From JBLNBU01 sp050260215 (GTDB lineage: Bacteria; Pseudomonadota; Alphaproteobacteria; Rhodospirillales; Magnetospirillaceae), in the NCBI GenBank assembly GCA_050260215.1, contig JBLNBU010000139.1, positions 1 through 43,656 on the forward strand: 43,656 nucleotides of DNA, read 5' to 3'. Positions 1 through 8,989 of this stretch are shown here, piece by piece (the stretch's first letter is position 1; each line of letters begins with the position of its first letter). Made by a program: the position numbers and the translations under genes. The notes under the pieces were generated by a model. The model made no database searches, was not told where the DNA came from, and was given only the letters and a program-made list of their open reading frames with translations.

Positions 1-865
1 CCACGGCGTCCACGTGCTGGTGGACGGCCAGGACGTCGGCACGCTGAGCGGTGCCCACGACAGCGTCCAGGTCAACCTGACCGGCAACGACACCATCAGC
101 TTCCAGACCGACAGCGGCAACGTCACCGTGTCCAACATCCAGGTCGACGGCGTCCATGTCGGCGGCTCGGACAAGCTGACCGGCCACGACCAGTACGACG
201 TCCAGGTGGGCGGCGAGACCACGGTCACCACCCACACCCAGACCATGCATGTCGACCTGACCGGCAACGAGGGCGAGGCCGGCGGGCTGCAGCTGTCGGG
301 CTTCCATGCCGGCGACTCGGTCACCGCCAACGGCAATACCTGGACCGCGGACGGCGACGGCGCCATCACCATCAGTGGCAACCAGCTCGACTCGATGACC
401 CAGAACGGCGAGGTCCACCAGGACTTCACCGTGACCAGCCAGGAGGGCGCGGTCGGCAGCGTCGGTGTCACCGAGATGACCCAGCAGGCCGGCGGCGAGT
501 TCCAGGGCGGTTCGGCGGGCGAGAGCATCCTGGCCGGCACCGGCAACGACGTCATCCACGGTGGCGACGGTTCGGACACCTTCCTGTTCGACTTCGGCAC
601 CGGCCACGACACCGTCGACGGCGGCCAGGGCAACAACTGGACCGACACCATCGACCTGCACCTGCTGGGCAACGACGTGTCGGTGACGGTGCAGATGGAC
701 GGCCACGACGCCCAGACCCACAACCACAGCGACTGGGTGGCCACCGCCGACTCGAGCGGCCACACCAATGTCGGCCACGACCAGAGCGGCACCATCACCA
801 TCCACCACGCCGACGGCAACGACGACCACATCGCGTTCCAGAACGTCGAGCAGATCAAGTGGTAG
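1..865 (+). CDS. C-terminal part of a large RTX-type secreted adhesin (5' end outside window)
   Basis: The open frame runs in from the left edge (first full codon at base 2) and stops with TAG at 863-865, so only about 287 C-terminal residues are visible. The protein is rich in Asp, Gly, Thr and His with almost no Cys, and has beta-strand-like repeats. Near the end it has the RTX nonapeptide style run GTGNDVIHGGDGSDTF, followed by DGGQGNNWTDTIDL. Such repeats bind calcium outside the cell and lie close to the C-terminal secretion signal of type I (ABC) exported proteins. The family role in adhesion or biofilm is known; the specific function here is inferred. A strong intrinsic terminator follows at once, so this gene ends its transcription unit. 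Confidence 0.8.
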   Translation, partial: HGVHVLVDGQDVGTLSGAHDSVQVNLTGNDTISFQTDSGNVTVSNIQVDGVHVGGSDKLTGHDQYDVQVGGETTVTTHTQTMHVDLTGNEGEAGGLQLSGFHAGDSVTANGNTWTADGDGAITISGNQLDSMTQNGEVHQDFTVTSQEGAVGSVGVTEMTQQAGGEFQGGSAGESILAGTGNDVIHGGDGSDTFLFDFGTGHDTVDGGQGNNWTDTIDLHLLGNDVSVTVQMDGHDAQTHNHSDWVATADSSGHTNVGHDQSGTITIHHADGNDDHIAFQNVEQIKW

Positions 866-890
866 GCGTGTCGCGCCGCTAGCACTGACG

Positions 891-921
891 GAGCCTGCCC
901 CCCGGGGCAGGCTCCTTTCCT
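891..921 (+). terminator. Intrinsic terminator after the RTX gene
   Basis: An 11-bp perfect stem (GAGCCTGCCCC / GGGGCAGGCTC, 891-901 and 904-914) is followed by a pyrimidine run with T triplets. It separates the RTX protein from the kinase gene starting at 954. Confidence 0.8.
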
Positions 922-953
922 TTCCGGCCCGACCGGCTACACTGCGTGCCGAC

Positions 954-1805
954 ATGTCCAGCGCCGCCCTTCCCGCCATCCCGTGCTACCGCGTCGACAA
1001 GCTGGTGGTGACCAGCTCGTTCTCGCAGGTGTTTCACGCCGTCCACGCGGCCCTGGGGGTGCCGGTGGCGCTGAAGGTATTCGGCATCGAGCCGGGCATT
1101 GCCGCCGAGTTGCCCTATCCCGAGGCCGAATGGCGCCGCCGCTTCCTCGCCGAGGCCCGCCTGCTGGCCCGCCTGGATCATCCCCACATCATCCGCGTCA
1201 ACGACATGGGCTTTCTCGCCGACGGCCGGCCGTGGGTGGCGATGCCGTGGTGCATGGCCAACCTGCGCGTCGAGATCGGCCGGGACGCCGATCCGGACGA
1301 CGCCGGCCGGCTGCCCGAGGGCGAGCGCCCGCGCGCCCTGGCGCCGGCGCGCGCGCGCCAGGTGCTGGCCCAGTTGTGCGCCGCCCTGGCCGCCATCCAT
1401 TTCGAGGGGGTGGTCCACCGCGACGTCAAGCCGACCAACCTGCTGCTCACCCAGCGCCAGGGCGGCGACGTCAAGCTGTGCGACTTCGGCTTCGTGAAAG
1501 TACCGGGCGGTTCGCACTCGCAGGGCGGCACCTGGATCGGCACCCCCGACTACATCGCGCCCGAACAGCGCCGCGACGCCTCGCGCGTCAGCGACCGCGC
1601 CGACGTCTATTCGGTCGGCGTGCTGGCCTATCGGCTGCTGACCGGCCGACTGCCGGCGGGCGCCTTCCGGCTGCCGTCCGAACTGGTGCCGGGGCTCGAT
1701 CCGTGGTGGGACGGCTTCGTCCGCGATACCATGGCGCCCAGCCCCGCCGACCGGCCGTCGGCGGCGGCGTTGGCCGGCCGGCTGGCGGGCGCGCCGGGGC
1801 GATGA
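954..1805 (+). CDS. Serine/threonine protein kinase (Hanks type), catalytically intact
   Basis: A 283-residue cytoplasmic protein that is almost only a kinase domain. Visible motifs are the VALK lysine (K41), the FLAEARLL helix with its Glu, the catalytic loop HRDVKPTN (D157), DFG (D177) and the activation/APE segment GTPDYIAPEQ. The Gly-rich loop is degenerate. No membrane segment or sensor domain follows the kinase domain. The start at 954 is chosen because kinase homology begins about ten residues later; the open frame extends upstream to 768, but that part overlaps the RTX gene and terminator. The next gene, 34 bases on, is a clear paralogue lacking the catalytic Asp, so the two probably work together. 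The substrate is unknown. Confidence 0.88.
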   Translation: MSSAALPAIPCYRVDKLVVTSSFSQVFHAVHAALGVPVALKVFGIEPGIAAELPYPEAEWRRRFLAEARLLARLDHPHIIRVNDMGFLADGRPWVAMPWCMANLRVEIGRDADPDDAGRLPEGERPRALAPARARQVLAQLCAALAAIHFEGVVHRDVKPTNLLLTQRQGGDVKLCDFGFVKVPGGSHSQGGTWIGTPDYIAPEQRRDASRVSDRADVYSVGVLAYRLLTGRLPAGAFRLPSELVPGLDPWWDGFVRDTMAPSPADRPSAAALAGRLAGAPGR

Positions 1806-1839
1806 TAGACTGACCAGGGGAAAGCGGGAGGGGAACCAG

Positions 1840-2757
1840 ATGGACCGTTGTGGCAAATACGTGGTGCACAAGACCGTGCTGAACCACGGCTTCTATGCCC
1901 GCATCCTGCTGTGCCACGACCCCGACCTGCAGGTGCCGGTCGCCATCAAGCTGTTCAGCCCGCGGGTGGGCGAGGACGGGCCCTTGAGCCCGGCCCTGCT
2001 GCAGAACCGCTTCCTGGCCGAAGCGCGCGTGCTGGCCGGGTTCGACCACCCCTACATCGTCGCGGTCAAGACCATGGACCAGCTCGACGACGGCCGGCCC
2101 TATTTCGTCATGCCCTACCAGGCGGCGCACCTGGCCTACGAAATCGGCAAGGACTTCCGCGATCCCGCCAAGGCCGTCGATGCCCCCGAGCGCGACCGCC
2201 CGCGCCGCGTGCCCCTGGCCCGTGCCGTGGTCCTGCTGCGCCAGCTGGGCTCGGCGACCCTGGCGCTGCACCGGCGCGGCATGGTCCACCGCGCCATCAA
2301 GCCGTCCAACATCCTGCTGACCGCCACCGAGGGCGGCTCGGTCAAGCTGTGCGACCTCAGCATGGTCAAGCTGGCCGAGCGCAACCTGCCCATGCCCGAC
2401 TTCTGGATCGGCAGCACCGACTATACCGCGCCCGAGCAGCGCGAGAACGCCACCGCGGTGGGCCCGCGCGCCGACATCTATTCCCTGGGCGTGCTGGCCT
2501 ACCGGCTGCTGACCGGGCGGCTGCCCGACGCCGCCGCCGGCCCCGCCGAGCTGGACGGCGACCTGCCGGCCCAGGTGGTCGAGCTGGTGCGCCGCTGCAC
2601 CGCGCCCGAACCCGAGGCCCGTCCCGCCCATGCCGGCGAATTCCTGCAGGCCCTGGAAGGGGTGCCGGTCCAGCGGGTGGTCAAGCCGGTGGTCAAGGTC
2701 GTTCCCGCCCGCCGCCCGGCCGCGGCGGCCCCGGCCCCGGTTCCGGCCGAAGGCTAG
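1840..2757 (+). CDS. Protein pseudokinase, paralogue of the preceding kinase
   Basis: A 305-residue protein that aligns with the preceding kinase along its length (VAIK with K37, FLAEARVL, APEQRENA, DIYSLGVLAYRLLTG). Its catalytic loop reads HRAIKPSN, with Ala at 152 in place of the catalytic Asp, and its DFG motif is DLS (D172 kept). Loss of the HRD Asp normally abolishes phosphotransfer, while the retained Lys and metal-binding Asp may still allow nucleotide binding. A regulatory or scaffold role for the upstream kinase is inferred from adjacency. The C-terminal 40 residues are a Pro/Ala/Val-rich tail. A good ribosome binding site (GGGAGGGG) precedes the ATG. Confidence 0.85.
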   Translation: MDRCGKYVVHKTVLNHGFYARILLCHDPDLQVPVAIKLFSPRVGEDGPLSPALLQNRFLAEARVLAGFDHPYIVAVKTMDQLDDGRPYFVMPYQAAHLAYEIGKDFRDPAKAVDAPERDRPRRVPLARAVVLLRQLGSATLALHRRGMVHRAIKPSNILLTATEGGSVKLCDLSMVKLAERNLPMPDFWIGSTDYTAPEQRENATAVGPRADIYSLGVLAYRLLTGRLPDAAAGPAELDGDLPAQVVELVRRCTAPEPEARPAHAGEFLQALEGVPVQRVVKPVVKVVPARRPAAAAPAPVPAEG

Positions 2758-2803
2758 GGGTGGGCGTTTTCCTGCGGCCCGCAGATGGGCTATGCTGGGC
2801 CCC

Positions 2804-3583
2804 ATGTCCGATCCGTTCCTTCCCCCCACCCTGCCGCGGGCGGCGCTGGTCACCGGCGCGGCGCGGCGTATCGGCCGGGCCATTGCGCTGGAGCTGGCCC
2901 GTGCCGGCCTGACGGTGGCCGTCCACTATTCCCGCTCGGGCGCCGAGGCGGCGGCCGTCGTGGCCGAGATCCAGGCCTTTGGCGGGCGCGCCGCCGCAGT
3001 GCCTGCGGACCTGGCACACGAGGACGAAACCGCCACCCTGGTCGAGCGGGCCGAGGCGCTGGTGGGGCCCTTGGGCGTGCTGGTCAACAACGCCTCGACC
3101 TTCGAGCGCGACGACGCCCTTGGCGCCACCCGGGCCGACTGGGACCGCCACATGGAGGCCAACCTGCGCGCCCCCTTCGTGCTGTCCCAGCACTTCGCCC
3201 GCCGCCTGCCGGGCGGGGGCGAGGGCGTCATCGTCAACATGCTGGACCAGCGCGTCTGGAACCTGGATCCCCATTTCACCACCTACACGCTGAGCAAGGC
3301 CGGCCTGTGGACGCTGACCCAGACCCTGGCTTTGGCGCTGGCGCCGCGTATCCGGGTGGTGGGTGTGGGGCCCGGCCCTGCGCTGCCCAGCGTGCGCCAG
3401 ACGCCGGCGCAGTTCGCCGCCCAGGCGGCGGCCACTCCGCTGGGCCGGCCGACCTCGCCCGACGAGATCGCGCGGACCGTCCGCCACCTGTTGACCTGCC
3501 CGTCGGTGACCGGCCAGATGATCGCCCTGGACGGAGGTCAGCACCTGGGCTGGGCGGTCGACCGGGCACCTCCCGAGGAATAG
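2804..3583 (+). CDS. Short-chain dehydrogenase with pteridine-reductase signatures
   Basis: A 259-residue NAD(P)-dependent reductase of the SDR superfamily. The cofactor motif is TGAARRIG, matching the TG-x3-R-x-G form typical of pteridine reductases and FolM rather than the usual TG-x3-G-x-G. It also has NNAS in place of NNAG and YTLSK for the catalytic Tyr and Lys. The usual catalytic Ser is replaced by Asp (in MLDQR), 13 residues before the Tyr, the same spacing as the Asp/Tyr pair of PTR1-type enzymes. A dihydropteridine or dihydromonapterin reductase function is therefore more likely than a generic dehydrogenase. The ATG at 2804 places the cofactor motif about 15 residues in; the frame is open further upstream but overlaps the pseudokinase. 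Confidence 0.8.
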   Translation: MSDPFLPPTLPRAALVTGAARRIGRAIALELARAGLTVAVHYSRSGAEAAAVVAEIQAFGGRAAAVPADLAHEDETATLVERAEALVGPLGVLVNNASTFERDDALGATRADWDRHMEANLRAPFVLSQHFARRLPGGGEGVIVNMLDQRVWNLDPHFTTYTLSKAGLWTLTQTLALALAPRIRVVGVGPGPALPSVRQTPAQFAAQAAATPLGRPTSPDEIARTVRHLLTCPSVTGQMIALDGGQHLGWAVDRAPPEE

Positions 3584-3977
3584 GCACGAGGGTAGGGCTG
3601 CCCGTTCTTTGGACGGATGTGCATCCCCCCAAGGCGGTAGACCGGGAATCCCCTGGGAATCAACGGCTCTAGCGAGTTTTGCACAGGAACGATTCGAAGT
3701 TTGCCCGTCCCGCCGGGCCGCCGGCGTCCTACCCCGAAGCCGGTTTGTTTACAGGAGGTTTACGTGCAGGTATAGCTAAGCCATTGAAAAACAACGATAT
3801 CGTCGGGTTGCTTAGTTTTTGTGCAAATACGTGGAGTCCTTGGAGACTCTAGGGGTAAGGGCGGCACCCCCGAAGTTGCCAACAGAGTTTTCCACAGGTT
3901 TCGTGGATATCCCGGTTTGCAAGAGGAAATGTGCCCTTGGGCGGGTTCTCATACGTTAGCATAATGACCGGACGGCC
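3584..3977. other. Non-coding interval between the SDR gene and uvrC
   Basis: 394 bases with no convincing gene. The sequence is less GC-rich than its surroundings, especially 3730-3960. A short dyad (GAGTC/GACTC, 3834-3849) and a possible promoter next to uvrC are the only structures I see. Confidence 0.6.
3937..3965 (+). promoter_or_regulatory. Possible uvrC promoter
   Basis: TTGGGC (3937-3942), a 17-base spacer and CATAAT (3960-3965). The -10 box is good and the -35 box is weak (3 of 6). The predicted start would lie only about six bases before the uvrC ATG, giving a nearly leaderless message, so this is tentative. Confidence 0.3.
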
Positions 3978-5858
3978 ATGACCGACCTTCGTCCAGATGA
4001 CCAGCCAGCCCCCCTGGCCAGTGGCGTCGCCGTGATCGAGGCGCAGCTGACGACCATGCCGGCTTCGCCCGGCGTCTACCGCATGCTGAACGCCAAGGGC
4101 GACGTGCTGTACGTGGGCAAGGCCAAGGCGCTGAAGAAGCGCGTCGTCGCCTATACCCGGCCCGAGCGCCAGACGTTGCGCATCCAGCGCATGATCTCCG
4201 AGACCGCATCGATGGAGGTGATCACCACCCACACCGAGGTCGAGGCGCTGCTGCTGGAAAGCAACCTGATCAAGAAGCTGGCGCCGCGCTACAACATCTT
4301 GCTGCGCGACGACAAGACCTTCCCGCACATCCTGATCACCGGCGACCACGACTGGCCCCAGGTGCTCAAGCATCGCGGGGCGCGCTCGCGCAAGGGCGAG
4401 TATTTCGGCCCCTTTGCCTCGGCCGGCGCGGTCAACCACACGCTGGCGGCGCTGCAGCGGGCGTTCCTGCTGCGCTCGTGCTCGGACTCGGTGTTCTCGT
4501 CGCGCACCCGGCCCTGCCTGCTCTACCAGATCAAGCGCTGCTCGGCGCCTTGTGTCGAGCGCATCGGCCATGACGACTACATGGGCCTGGTCGCCCAGGC
4601 GCGCGCCTTCCTGACGGGCCACTCGCAGCGCATCCAGCGCGAGCTGGCCGCCCGCATGGAGGCGGCCGCCGAGGAGATGGACTACGAGCAGGCGGCGGTG
4701 TTCCGCGATCGTATCCGGGCCCTGGCCCGCATCCAGGCCCACCAGGACATCAATCCCCAGGACGTCGACGAGGCCGACGTGATCGCGCTTCACCAGGCGG
4801 GCGGGGCGACCTGCGTGCAGGTGTTCTTCTTCCGCTCGGGCTGCAACTACGGCAACCGCGCCTATTTCCCCGTCCATGCCGAGCAGCAGGATGCCGGCGA
4901 GGTGATGGCCGCCTTCCTCGGCCAGTTCTATGCCGACAAAACCCCGCCGCGCGAGATCCTGCTGTCCCAGGAGCCGGCCGAGCCCGAGATCGTCGCCGCC
5001 GCCCTGTCCGAGAAGGCCGGGCGCAAGGTCACCCTGTCTGCGCCGAAGCGCGGCGACCGCAGGCGGCTGGTCGAGCACGCCTTCGACAACGCCCGCGAGG
5101 CCCTGGGCCGGCGCATGGCCGAAAGCGGCGCCCAGCGCAAGCTCTTGGACGGCGTTGCCCAGCTGTTCGGCCTGGACGGCGCGCCTGAGCGCATCGAGGT
5201 CTACGACAACAGCCACATCCAGGGCTCGGACGCGGTCGGCGCCATGATCGTCGCCGGCCCCGAGGGGCTGGTGAAGAACGCCTATCGCAAGTTCAACATC
5301 AAGGGCACCGAGCTTACCCCCGGCGACGACTACGCCATGATGCGCGAGGTGCTGACCCGGCGCTTCCGCCGCGCCCAGAAGGAGGATCCCGACCGCGACC
5401 GCGGCGGCTGGCCCGACCTGGTGCTGGTCGACGGCGGTGCCGGCCAGCTGAAGGTGGCCTGCGAGGTGTTCGCCGAACTGGGCATCGACGACGTGGCGGT
5501 GGTGGGCATCGCCAAGGGCCCCGACCGCAATGCCGGGCGCGAGCACTTCTTCCTGCCCGAGCGCGAGCCGTTCATGCTGCCCCACAACGATCCGGTGCTG
5601 TATTTCCTGCAGCGCCTGCGCGACGAGGTGCACCGCTTCGCGATCGGCACCCACCGGGCGCGCCGCGCCAAGGGCCTGTCGCAATCGAGCCTGGACGAGG
5701 TGCCGGGCATCGGGGCCAGGCGCAAGAAGGCGCTGTTGCACCATTTCGGCTCGGCGCGGGCCGTTTCCGAGGCAGGACTGGCCGACCTCGAGGCGGTCGA
5801 GGGTATCAGCCGGACCATGGCCAAAAAAATCTATGACCACTTCCATCCCGGCGGCTAA
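3978..5858 (+). CDS. uvrC: UvrABC excinuclease subunit C
   Basis: A full-length UvrC (626 residues), the nuclease subunit of nucleotide excision repair that cuts on both sides of a lesion recognised by UvrA/UvrB. The N-terminal GIY-YIG nuclease is visible ([16 protein letters not shown]). It is followed by a UVR helical hairpin that contacts UvrB ([16 protein letters not shown]), the RNase H-like nuclease domain ([21 protein letters not shown]), and C-terminal helix-hairpin-helix motifs ([33 protein letters not shown]). It heads a forward cluster with pgsA and molybdenum-cofactor genes. The uvrC-pgsA adjacency is common in proteobacteria. Confidence 0.97.
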   Translation: MTDLRPDDQPAPLASGVAVIEAQLTTMPASPGVYRMLNAKGDVLYVGKAKALKKRVVAYTRPERQTLRIQRMISETASMEVITTHTEVEALLLESNLIKKLAPRYNILLRDDKTFPHILITGDHDWPQVLKHRGARSRKGEYFGPFASAGAVNHTLAALQRAFLLRSCSDSVFSSRTRPCLLYQIKRCSAPCVERIGHDDYMGLVAQARAFLTGHSQRIQRELAARMEAAAEEMDYEQAAVFRDRIRALARIQAHQDINPQDVDEADVIALHQAGGATCVQVFFFRSGCNYGNRAYFPVHAEQQDAGEVMAAFLGQFYADKTPPREILLSQEPAEPEIVAAALSEKAGRKVTLSAPKRGDRRRLVEHAFDNAREALGRRMAESGAQRKLLDGVAQLFGLDGAPERIEVYDNSHIQGSDAVGAMIVAGPEGLVKNAYRKFNIKGTELTPGDDYAMMREVLTRRFRRAQKEDPDRDRGGWPDLVLVDGGAGQLKVACEVFAELGIDDVAVVGIAKGPDRNAGREHFFLPEREPFMLPHNDPVLYFLQRLRDEVHRFAIGTHRARRAKGLSQSSLDEVPGIGARRKKALLHHFGSARAVSEAGLADLEAVEGISRTMAKKIYDHFHPGG

Positions 5859-5887
5859 TATCGCTTTCCGCCGTTCGGACCAGGGCC

Positions 5888-6493
5888 ATGGTGACCAGTC
5901 TTCCCAACCTGCTGACGCTGTCGCGTATCGTGGTGATCCCGCTGGTGATCGCCACCTTCTACGTGGCCGGGCCCGAGGCCCGGTGGACGGCGTGCGGCCT
6001 GTTCACCGCCGCGGCGGTCACCGACTATTTCGACGGCTATTTCGCCCGCAGCCGCAACCAGGTCTCGGCCCTGGGCCGCTTCCTCGACCCCATCGCCGAC
6101 AAGCTGCTGGTGGCCGGGGTGCTGTTCATGCTGGCCGCCTTCGACCGGCTGGACCCGGTGTCCTACCTGCCGGCGCTGGTCATCGTGCTGCGCGAGATCC
6201 TGGTCTCGGGCCTGCGCGAGTTCCTGGCCGAGGTGCGCGTCGGCATGCCGGTATCGCGCCTGGCCAAGTGGAAGACCGGCATCCAGATGGTCGCCATCCC
6301 GGTGCTGCTGGTCGGCGACGCCGGCCCGGAAGTGCTCCACCCCCGCCTGCTGGGCGAGGTCGGGCTGTGGGTGGCCGCCGTGCTGACGCTGATCACCGGC
6401 TGGGACTATCTGCAGTCGGGCATCCGCCACATCCGCGCCCAGTCCGCCCCGGCCCCCGAAAAGACCGGCGCCACCCCCCACCGCGCCGGCTGA
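5888..6493 (+). CDS. pgsA: CDP-diacylglycerol-glycerol-3-phosphate 3-phosphatidyltransferase
   Basis: A 201-residue inner-membrane enzyme making phosphatidylglycerolphosphate, the first committed step to phosphatidylglycerol and cardiolipin. The CDP-alcohol phosphotransferase motif is complete: D-YF-DG-YF-AR, then eight residues, G-RFL-D-PIA-D. Several hydrophobic segments follow, as expected for the family. It starts 29 bases after uvrC and ends five bases before mobB, consistent with one transcript. Confidence 0.95.
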   Translation: MVTSLPNLLTLSRIVVIPLVIATFYVAGPEARWTACGLFTAAAVTDYFDGYFARSRNQVSALGRFLDPIADKLLVAGVLFMLAAFDRLDPVSYLPALVIVLREILVSGLREFLAEVRVGMPVSRLAKWKTGIQMVAIPVLLVGDAGPEVLHPRLLGEVGLWVAAVLTLITGWDYLQSGIRHIRAQSAPAPEKTGATPHRAG

Positions 6494-6498
6494 CGGCC

Positions 6499-7005
6499 AT
6501 GCGGGTGTTCGGCATCACCGGCCGCTCGGGTTCGGGCAAGACCACCCTGATGGTTCGCCTGCTGCCCTGGCTGCGCCAGATCGGCATTTCGGTTTCGACG
6601 GTCAAGCAGGCGCACGAACGCTTCGACGTCGACCAGCCCGGCAAGGATTCGTACGAGCACCGCATGGCCGGCGCCCGCGAGGTCATGGTCGCCTCGGCGC
6701 GGCGCTGGGCGCTGATGCACGAATACCGCGACCATCCCGAATACACCATGGACCAGTTGCTGGCGCGCATGACCCCGGTCGACCTGGTGCTGGTCGAGGG
6801 CTTCCGCACCTGGGCCCACGACCGCATCGAGGTGGTCCGCGCCTCCACCGGCCGCGACCCGCTCTATCCCGGCGACAAGCGGGTGGTGGCGGTGGCAAGC
6901 GACGGCCCGCTCCCCGATTGCCCGGTTCCCGTGCTCGACCTCGACGACGTCGAGGCCATCGGCCGGCTGGTGCTCAAGCACACCAAGCTGGAGCATCGGG
7001 AATGA
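6499..7005 (+). CDS. mobB: Molybdopterin-guanine dinucleotide biosynthesis adaptor MobB
   Basis: A 168-residue P-loop GTPase. It has a Walker A (GRSGSGKTT) at the N-terminus, TVKQAHERFDVDQPGKDS after it and the Walker B-like VDLVLVEGF typical of MobB. The family assists MobA in attaching GMP to molybdopterin and binds GTP. The ATG at 6499 follows the pgsA stop by five bases. Its own stop overlaps the moeA start as ATGA, so translation of the two is probably coupled. MobA is not in the window. Confidence 0.93.
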   Translation: MRVFGITGRSGSGKTTLMVRLLPWLRQIGISVSTVKQAHERFDVDQPGKDSYEHRMAGAREVMVASARRWALMHEYRDHPEYTMDQLLARMTPVDLVLVEGFRTWAHDRIEVVRASTGRDPLYPGDKRVVAVASDGPLPDCPVPVLDLDDVEAIGRLVLKHTKLEHRE

Positions 7006-8231
7006 GCCGGTTCCAGGCCGAAGCTCGTCTGCTGTCGGTCGACGAGGCCTTGGCCCTGCTGGAGCCCAGGCTGGCCCCGGCGGTGGGCACCGAAACGGTC
7101 CCCCTGGCTTTGGCTCTCGGCCGCATCCTGGCCGAGGACGTGGTGTCGGGAGTCGACGTGCCGCCCCACGACAACGCCGCCATGGACGGCTGGGCGTTTC
7201 GCCATGCCGACCTGGGGGCCTCGCCGTTGCCGGTGTCGGGCCGGGTCGCCGCCGGCCACCCGCTGGCCGGGCCGCTGCCCGCCGGCACTGCGGTGCGCAT
7301 CTTCACCGGGGCGCCCATGCCCCAAGGCGCCGACACCGTCGCCATGCAGGAAGACTGCCGGGCCGAGGGCGACGCCGTCGCCCTGCCGGCCACCCTGGCC
7401 AAGGGCAGCCATGTGCGCCAGGCGGGCGAGGACGTGGCCCGCGGCGCCGCCGTGCTGGCCCGTGGAACCCGCCTGAGGCCGCAGGAACTGGGCTTGGCCG
7501 CCGCGGTGGGGCGCACCGAGGTGTTGGCCTACCGGCCGCTGAAGGTGGCGGTGTTCTCGACCGGCGACGAGATCCGCGAGCCGGGCACCGAACTGCCGCC
7601 CGGCTGCATCTTCGACACCAACCGGACCACCGCCGCCGGGCTGCTGCGCGCGCTGGGCGCCCAGGTTACCGACCTCGGCATTCTGCCCGACCGGCTGGAC
7701 GCCATCCGCGCCGCCCTGGCCGAGGCGGCCGCCGGCCATGACCTCATGATCACCTCGGGCGGCGTGTCCGAGGGCGAGGAGGACCACGTCAAGGCTGCGG
7801 TCGAGGGCGACGGATCGCTGCATTTCTGGCGCCTGGCCATCAAGCCGGGCAAGCCGGTCGCCCTGGGCGAGGTGCGCGGCACCCCCTTCATCGGCCTGCC
7901 CGGCAACCCGGTGGCGGTGATGGTGACCTTCGTGCTACTGGCCCGGCCGGTGGTGCTGCGGCTGATGGGCGCCACCACGACCGCCTTGCGCCGCTACCCG
8001 GTCCAGGCCGCCTTCGCCTTCCGCCACAAGCCCGGCCGGCGCGAGTTCCCGCGCGCCCGCGTCATGGTGCAGGACGGCCGCCTGGTCGCCGAGAAATTCC
8101 CCACCGACGGCTCGGGCGTGCTGAGCTCGATGGTGTGGGCCGACGGGCTGATCGACGTGCCGGAAGCCAAGGGCGACGTCGCCGCCGGCGACGCGGTCGA
8201 CTTCATCCCCTTCGCGGAGGCCTTCCAATGA
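7002..8231 (+). CDS. moeA: Molybdopterin molybdenumtransferase MoeA
   Basis: A 409-residue enzyme that inserts molybdate into adenylylated molybdopterin. Characteristic motifs are PPHDNAAMDGWA, IFTGAPMPQGADTV, STGDEI with FDTNR after it, TSGGVSEGEEDHVK and the GLPGNPVAV loop. The length fits the family. Its start lies inside the mobB stop (ATGA) and its stop overlaps the moaD start in the same way, giving a mobB-moeA-moaD coupled series. Confidence 0.96.
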   Translation: MSRFQAEARLLSVDEALALLEPRLAPAVGTETVPLALALGRILAEDVVSGVDVPPHDNAAMDGWAFRHADLGASPLPVSGRVAAGHPLAGPLPAGTAVRIFTGAPMPQGADTVAMQEDCRAEGDAVALPATLAKGSHVRQAGEDVARGAAVLARGTRLRPQELGLAAAVGRTEVLAYRPLKVAVFSTGDEIREPGTELPPGCIFDTNRTTAAGLLRALGAQVTDLGILPDRLDAIRAALAEAAAGHDLMITSGGVSEGEEDHVKAAVEGDGSLHFWRLAIKPGKPVALGEVRGTPFIGLPGNPVAVMVTFVLLARPVVLRLMGATTTALRRYPVQAAFAFRHKPGRREFPRARVMVQDGRLVAEKFPTDGSGVLSSMVWADGLIDVPEAKGDVAAGDAVDFIPFAEAFQ

Positions 8232-8479
8232 AGGTGCTGTATTTCGCCTGGCTGCGCGCCAAGGTGGGAACCGGCGAGGAGGAGGTCGACCCGCCGGCTT
8301 CCGTTGCCACCGTCGCCGCACTGGTCGACTGGCTGAAGACCCGCTCGCCTGGCCATGCCGGCGCCTTCGCCGATCTTTCGGTGGTACGCGTCGCCGTCAA
8401 CCAGGACTATGTGGGCTTGGACGGGGCGGTGAAGCCCGGCGACGAGGTCGCCTTCTTCCCGCCGGTCACCGGGGGCTGA
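8228..8479 (+). CDS. moaD: Molybdopterin synthase sulfur carrier subunit MoaD
   Basis: An 83-residue ubiquitin-like protein ending in Gly-Gly (PPVTGG). The Gly-Gly end is adenylated and then carries a thiocarboxylate used to make the dithiolene of molybdopterin. The middle of the protein (ADLSVVRVAVNQDYV, KPGDEVAFFPPV) is typical of MoaD. It overlaps moeA by four bases and is followed by moaE, its synthase partner. Confidence 0.94.
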   Translation: MKVLYFAWLRAKVGTGEEEVDPPASVATVAALVDWLKTRSPGHAGAFADLSVVRVAVNQDYVGLDGAVKPGDEVAFFPPVTGG

Positions 8480-8483
8480 CGCC

Positions 8484-8945
8484 ATGATCCGGGTGCAGGC
8501 CGAGGACTTCGATCCGGCGGTCGAACTGGCCGGCTTCTTCGCCGGCAACGGCGCCGTCGGCGGGGTGTGCGTGTTCGTGGGCCTGGTGCGCGACACCCTG
8601 GGCGAGGAACACGCCCCCGGCCTGGTGCGCGGCATGACCCTGGAACACTATCCCGGCATGACCGAGCGCCAGCTCGAGGCCATCGAGGCCGAGGCGCGCC
8701 GGCGCTGGCCCATTTCCGACTGCCTGGTCATCCATCGCCACGGCCGCCTGGCCCCGGGCGAGCGCATTGTCCTGGTCGCCACCGCCTCGGCCCACCGCGA
8801 GGCGGCGTTCGAGTCGTGCCATTTCCTCATCGACTGGCTGAAGACCAGGGCGCCGTTCTGGAAGGTCGAGCACACCGAGGCCGGCGACCACTGGGTCGAG
8901 GCGCGCGCCAGCGACGACGCTGCGGCGAAACGCTGGGGGGACTGA
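8484..8945 (+). CDS. moaE: Molybdopterin synthase catalytic subunit MoaE
   Basis: A 153-residue large subunit of molybdopterin synthase, which converts cyclic pyranopterin monophosphate to molybdopterin using MoaD thiocarboxylate. Family motifs are FVGLVRD, TLEHYPGMTERQLEAI, VIHRHGRLAPGE, ASAHREAAFESCHFLID and the catalytic K in LKTRAPFWK. It is the last gene of the cluster; a GC-rich hairpin follows. Confidence 0.95.
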   Translation: MIRVQAEDFDPAVELAGFFAGNGAVGGVCVFVGLVRDTLGEEHAPGLVRGMTLEHYPGMTERQLEAIEAEARRRWPISDCLVIHRHGRLAPGERIVLVATASAHREAAFESCHFLIDWLKTRAPFWKVEHTEAGDHWVEARASDDAAAKRWGD

Positions 8946-8955
8946 CCGCCCGCAC

Positions 8956-8977
8956 GGTCCCCGCTTTCGCGGGGACC
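8956..8977. terminator. GC-rich hairpin between convergent genes
   Basis: A perfect 9-bp stem (GGTCCCCGC / GCGGGGACC) with a TTTC loop lies between the moaE stop and the end of the opposing dehydrogenase gene. It has no T-run on either side, so intrinsic termination would be weak. Confidence 0.45.
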
Positions 8978-8989
8978 TGGGTCGGCGGG

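Noticed and set aside
3849..5846. A 665-codon open frame on the minus strand opposite uvrC
   Set aside because: It is the mirror of a well-conserved gene in GC-rich DNA; its translation is Gln/His/Arg/Gly-rich with no family features.
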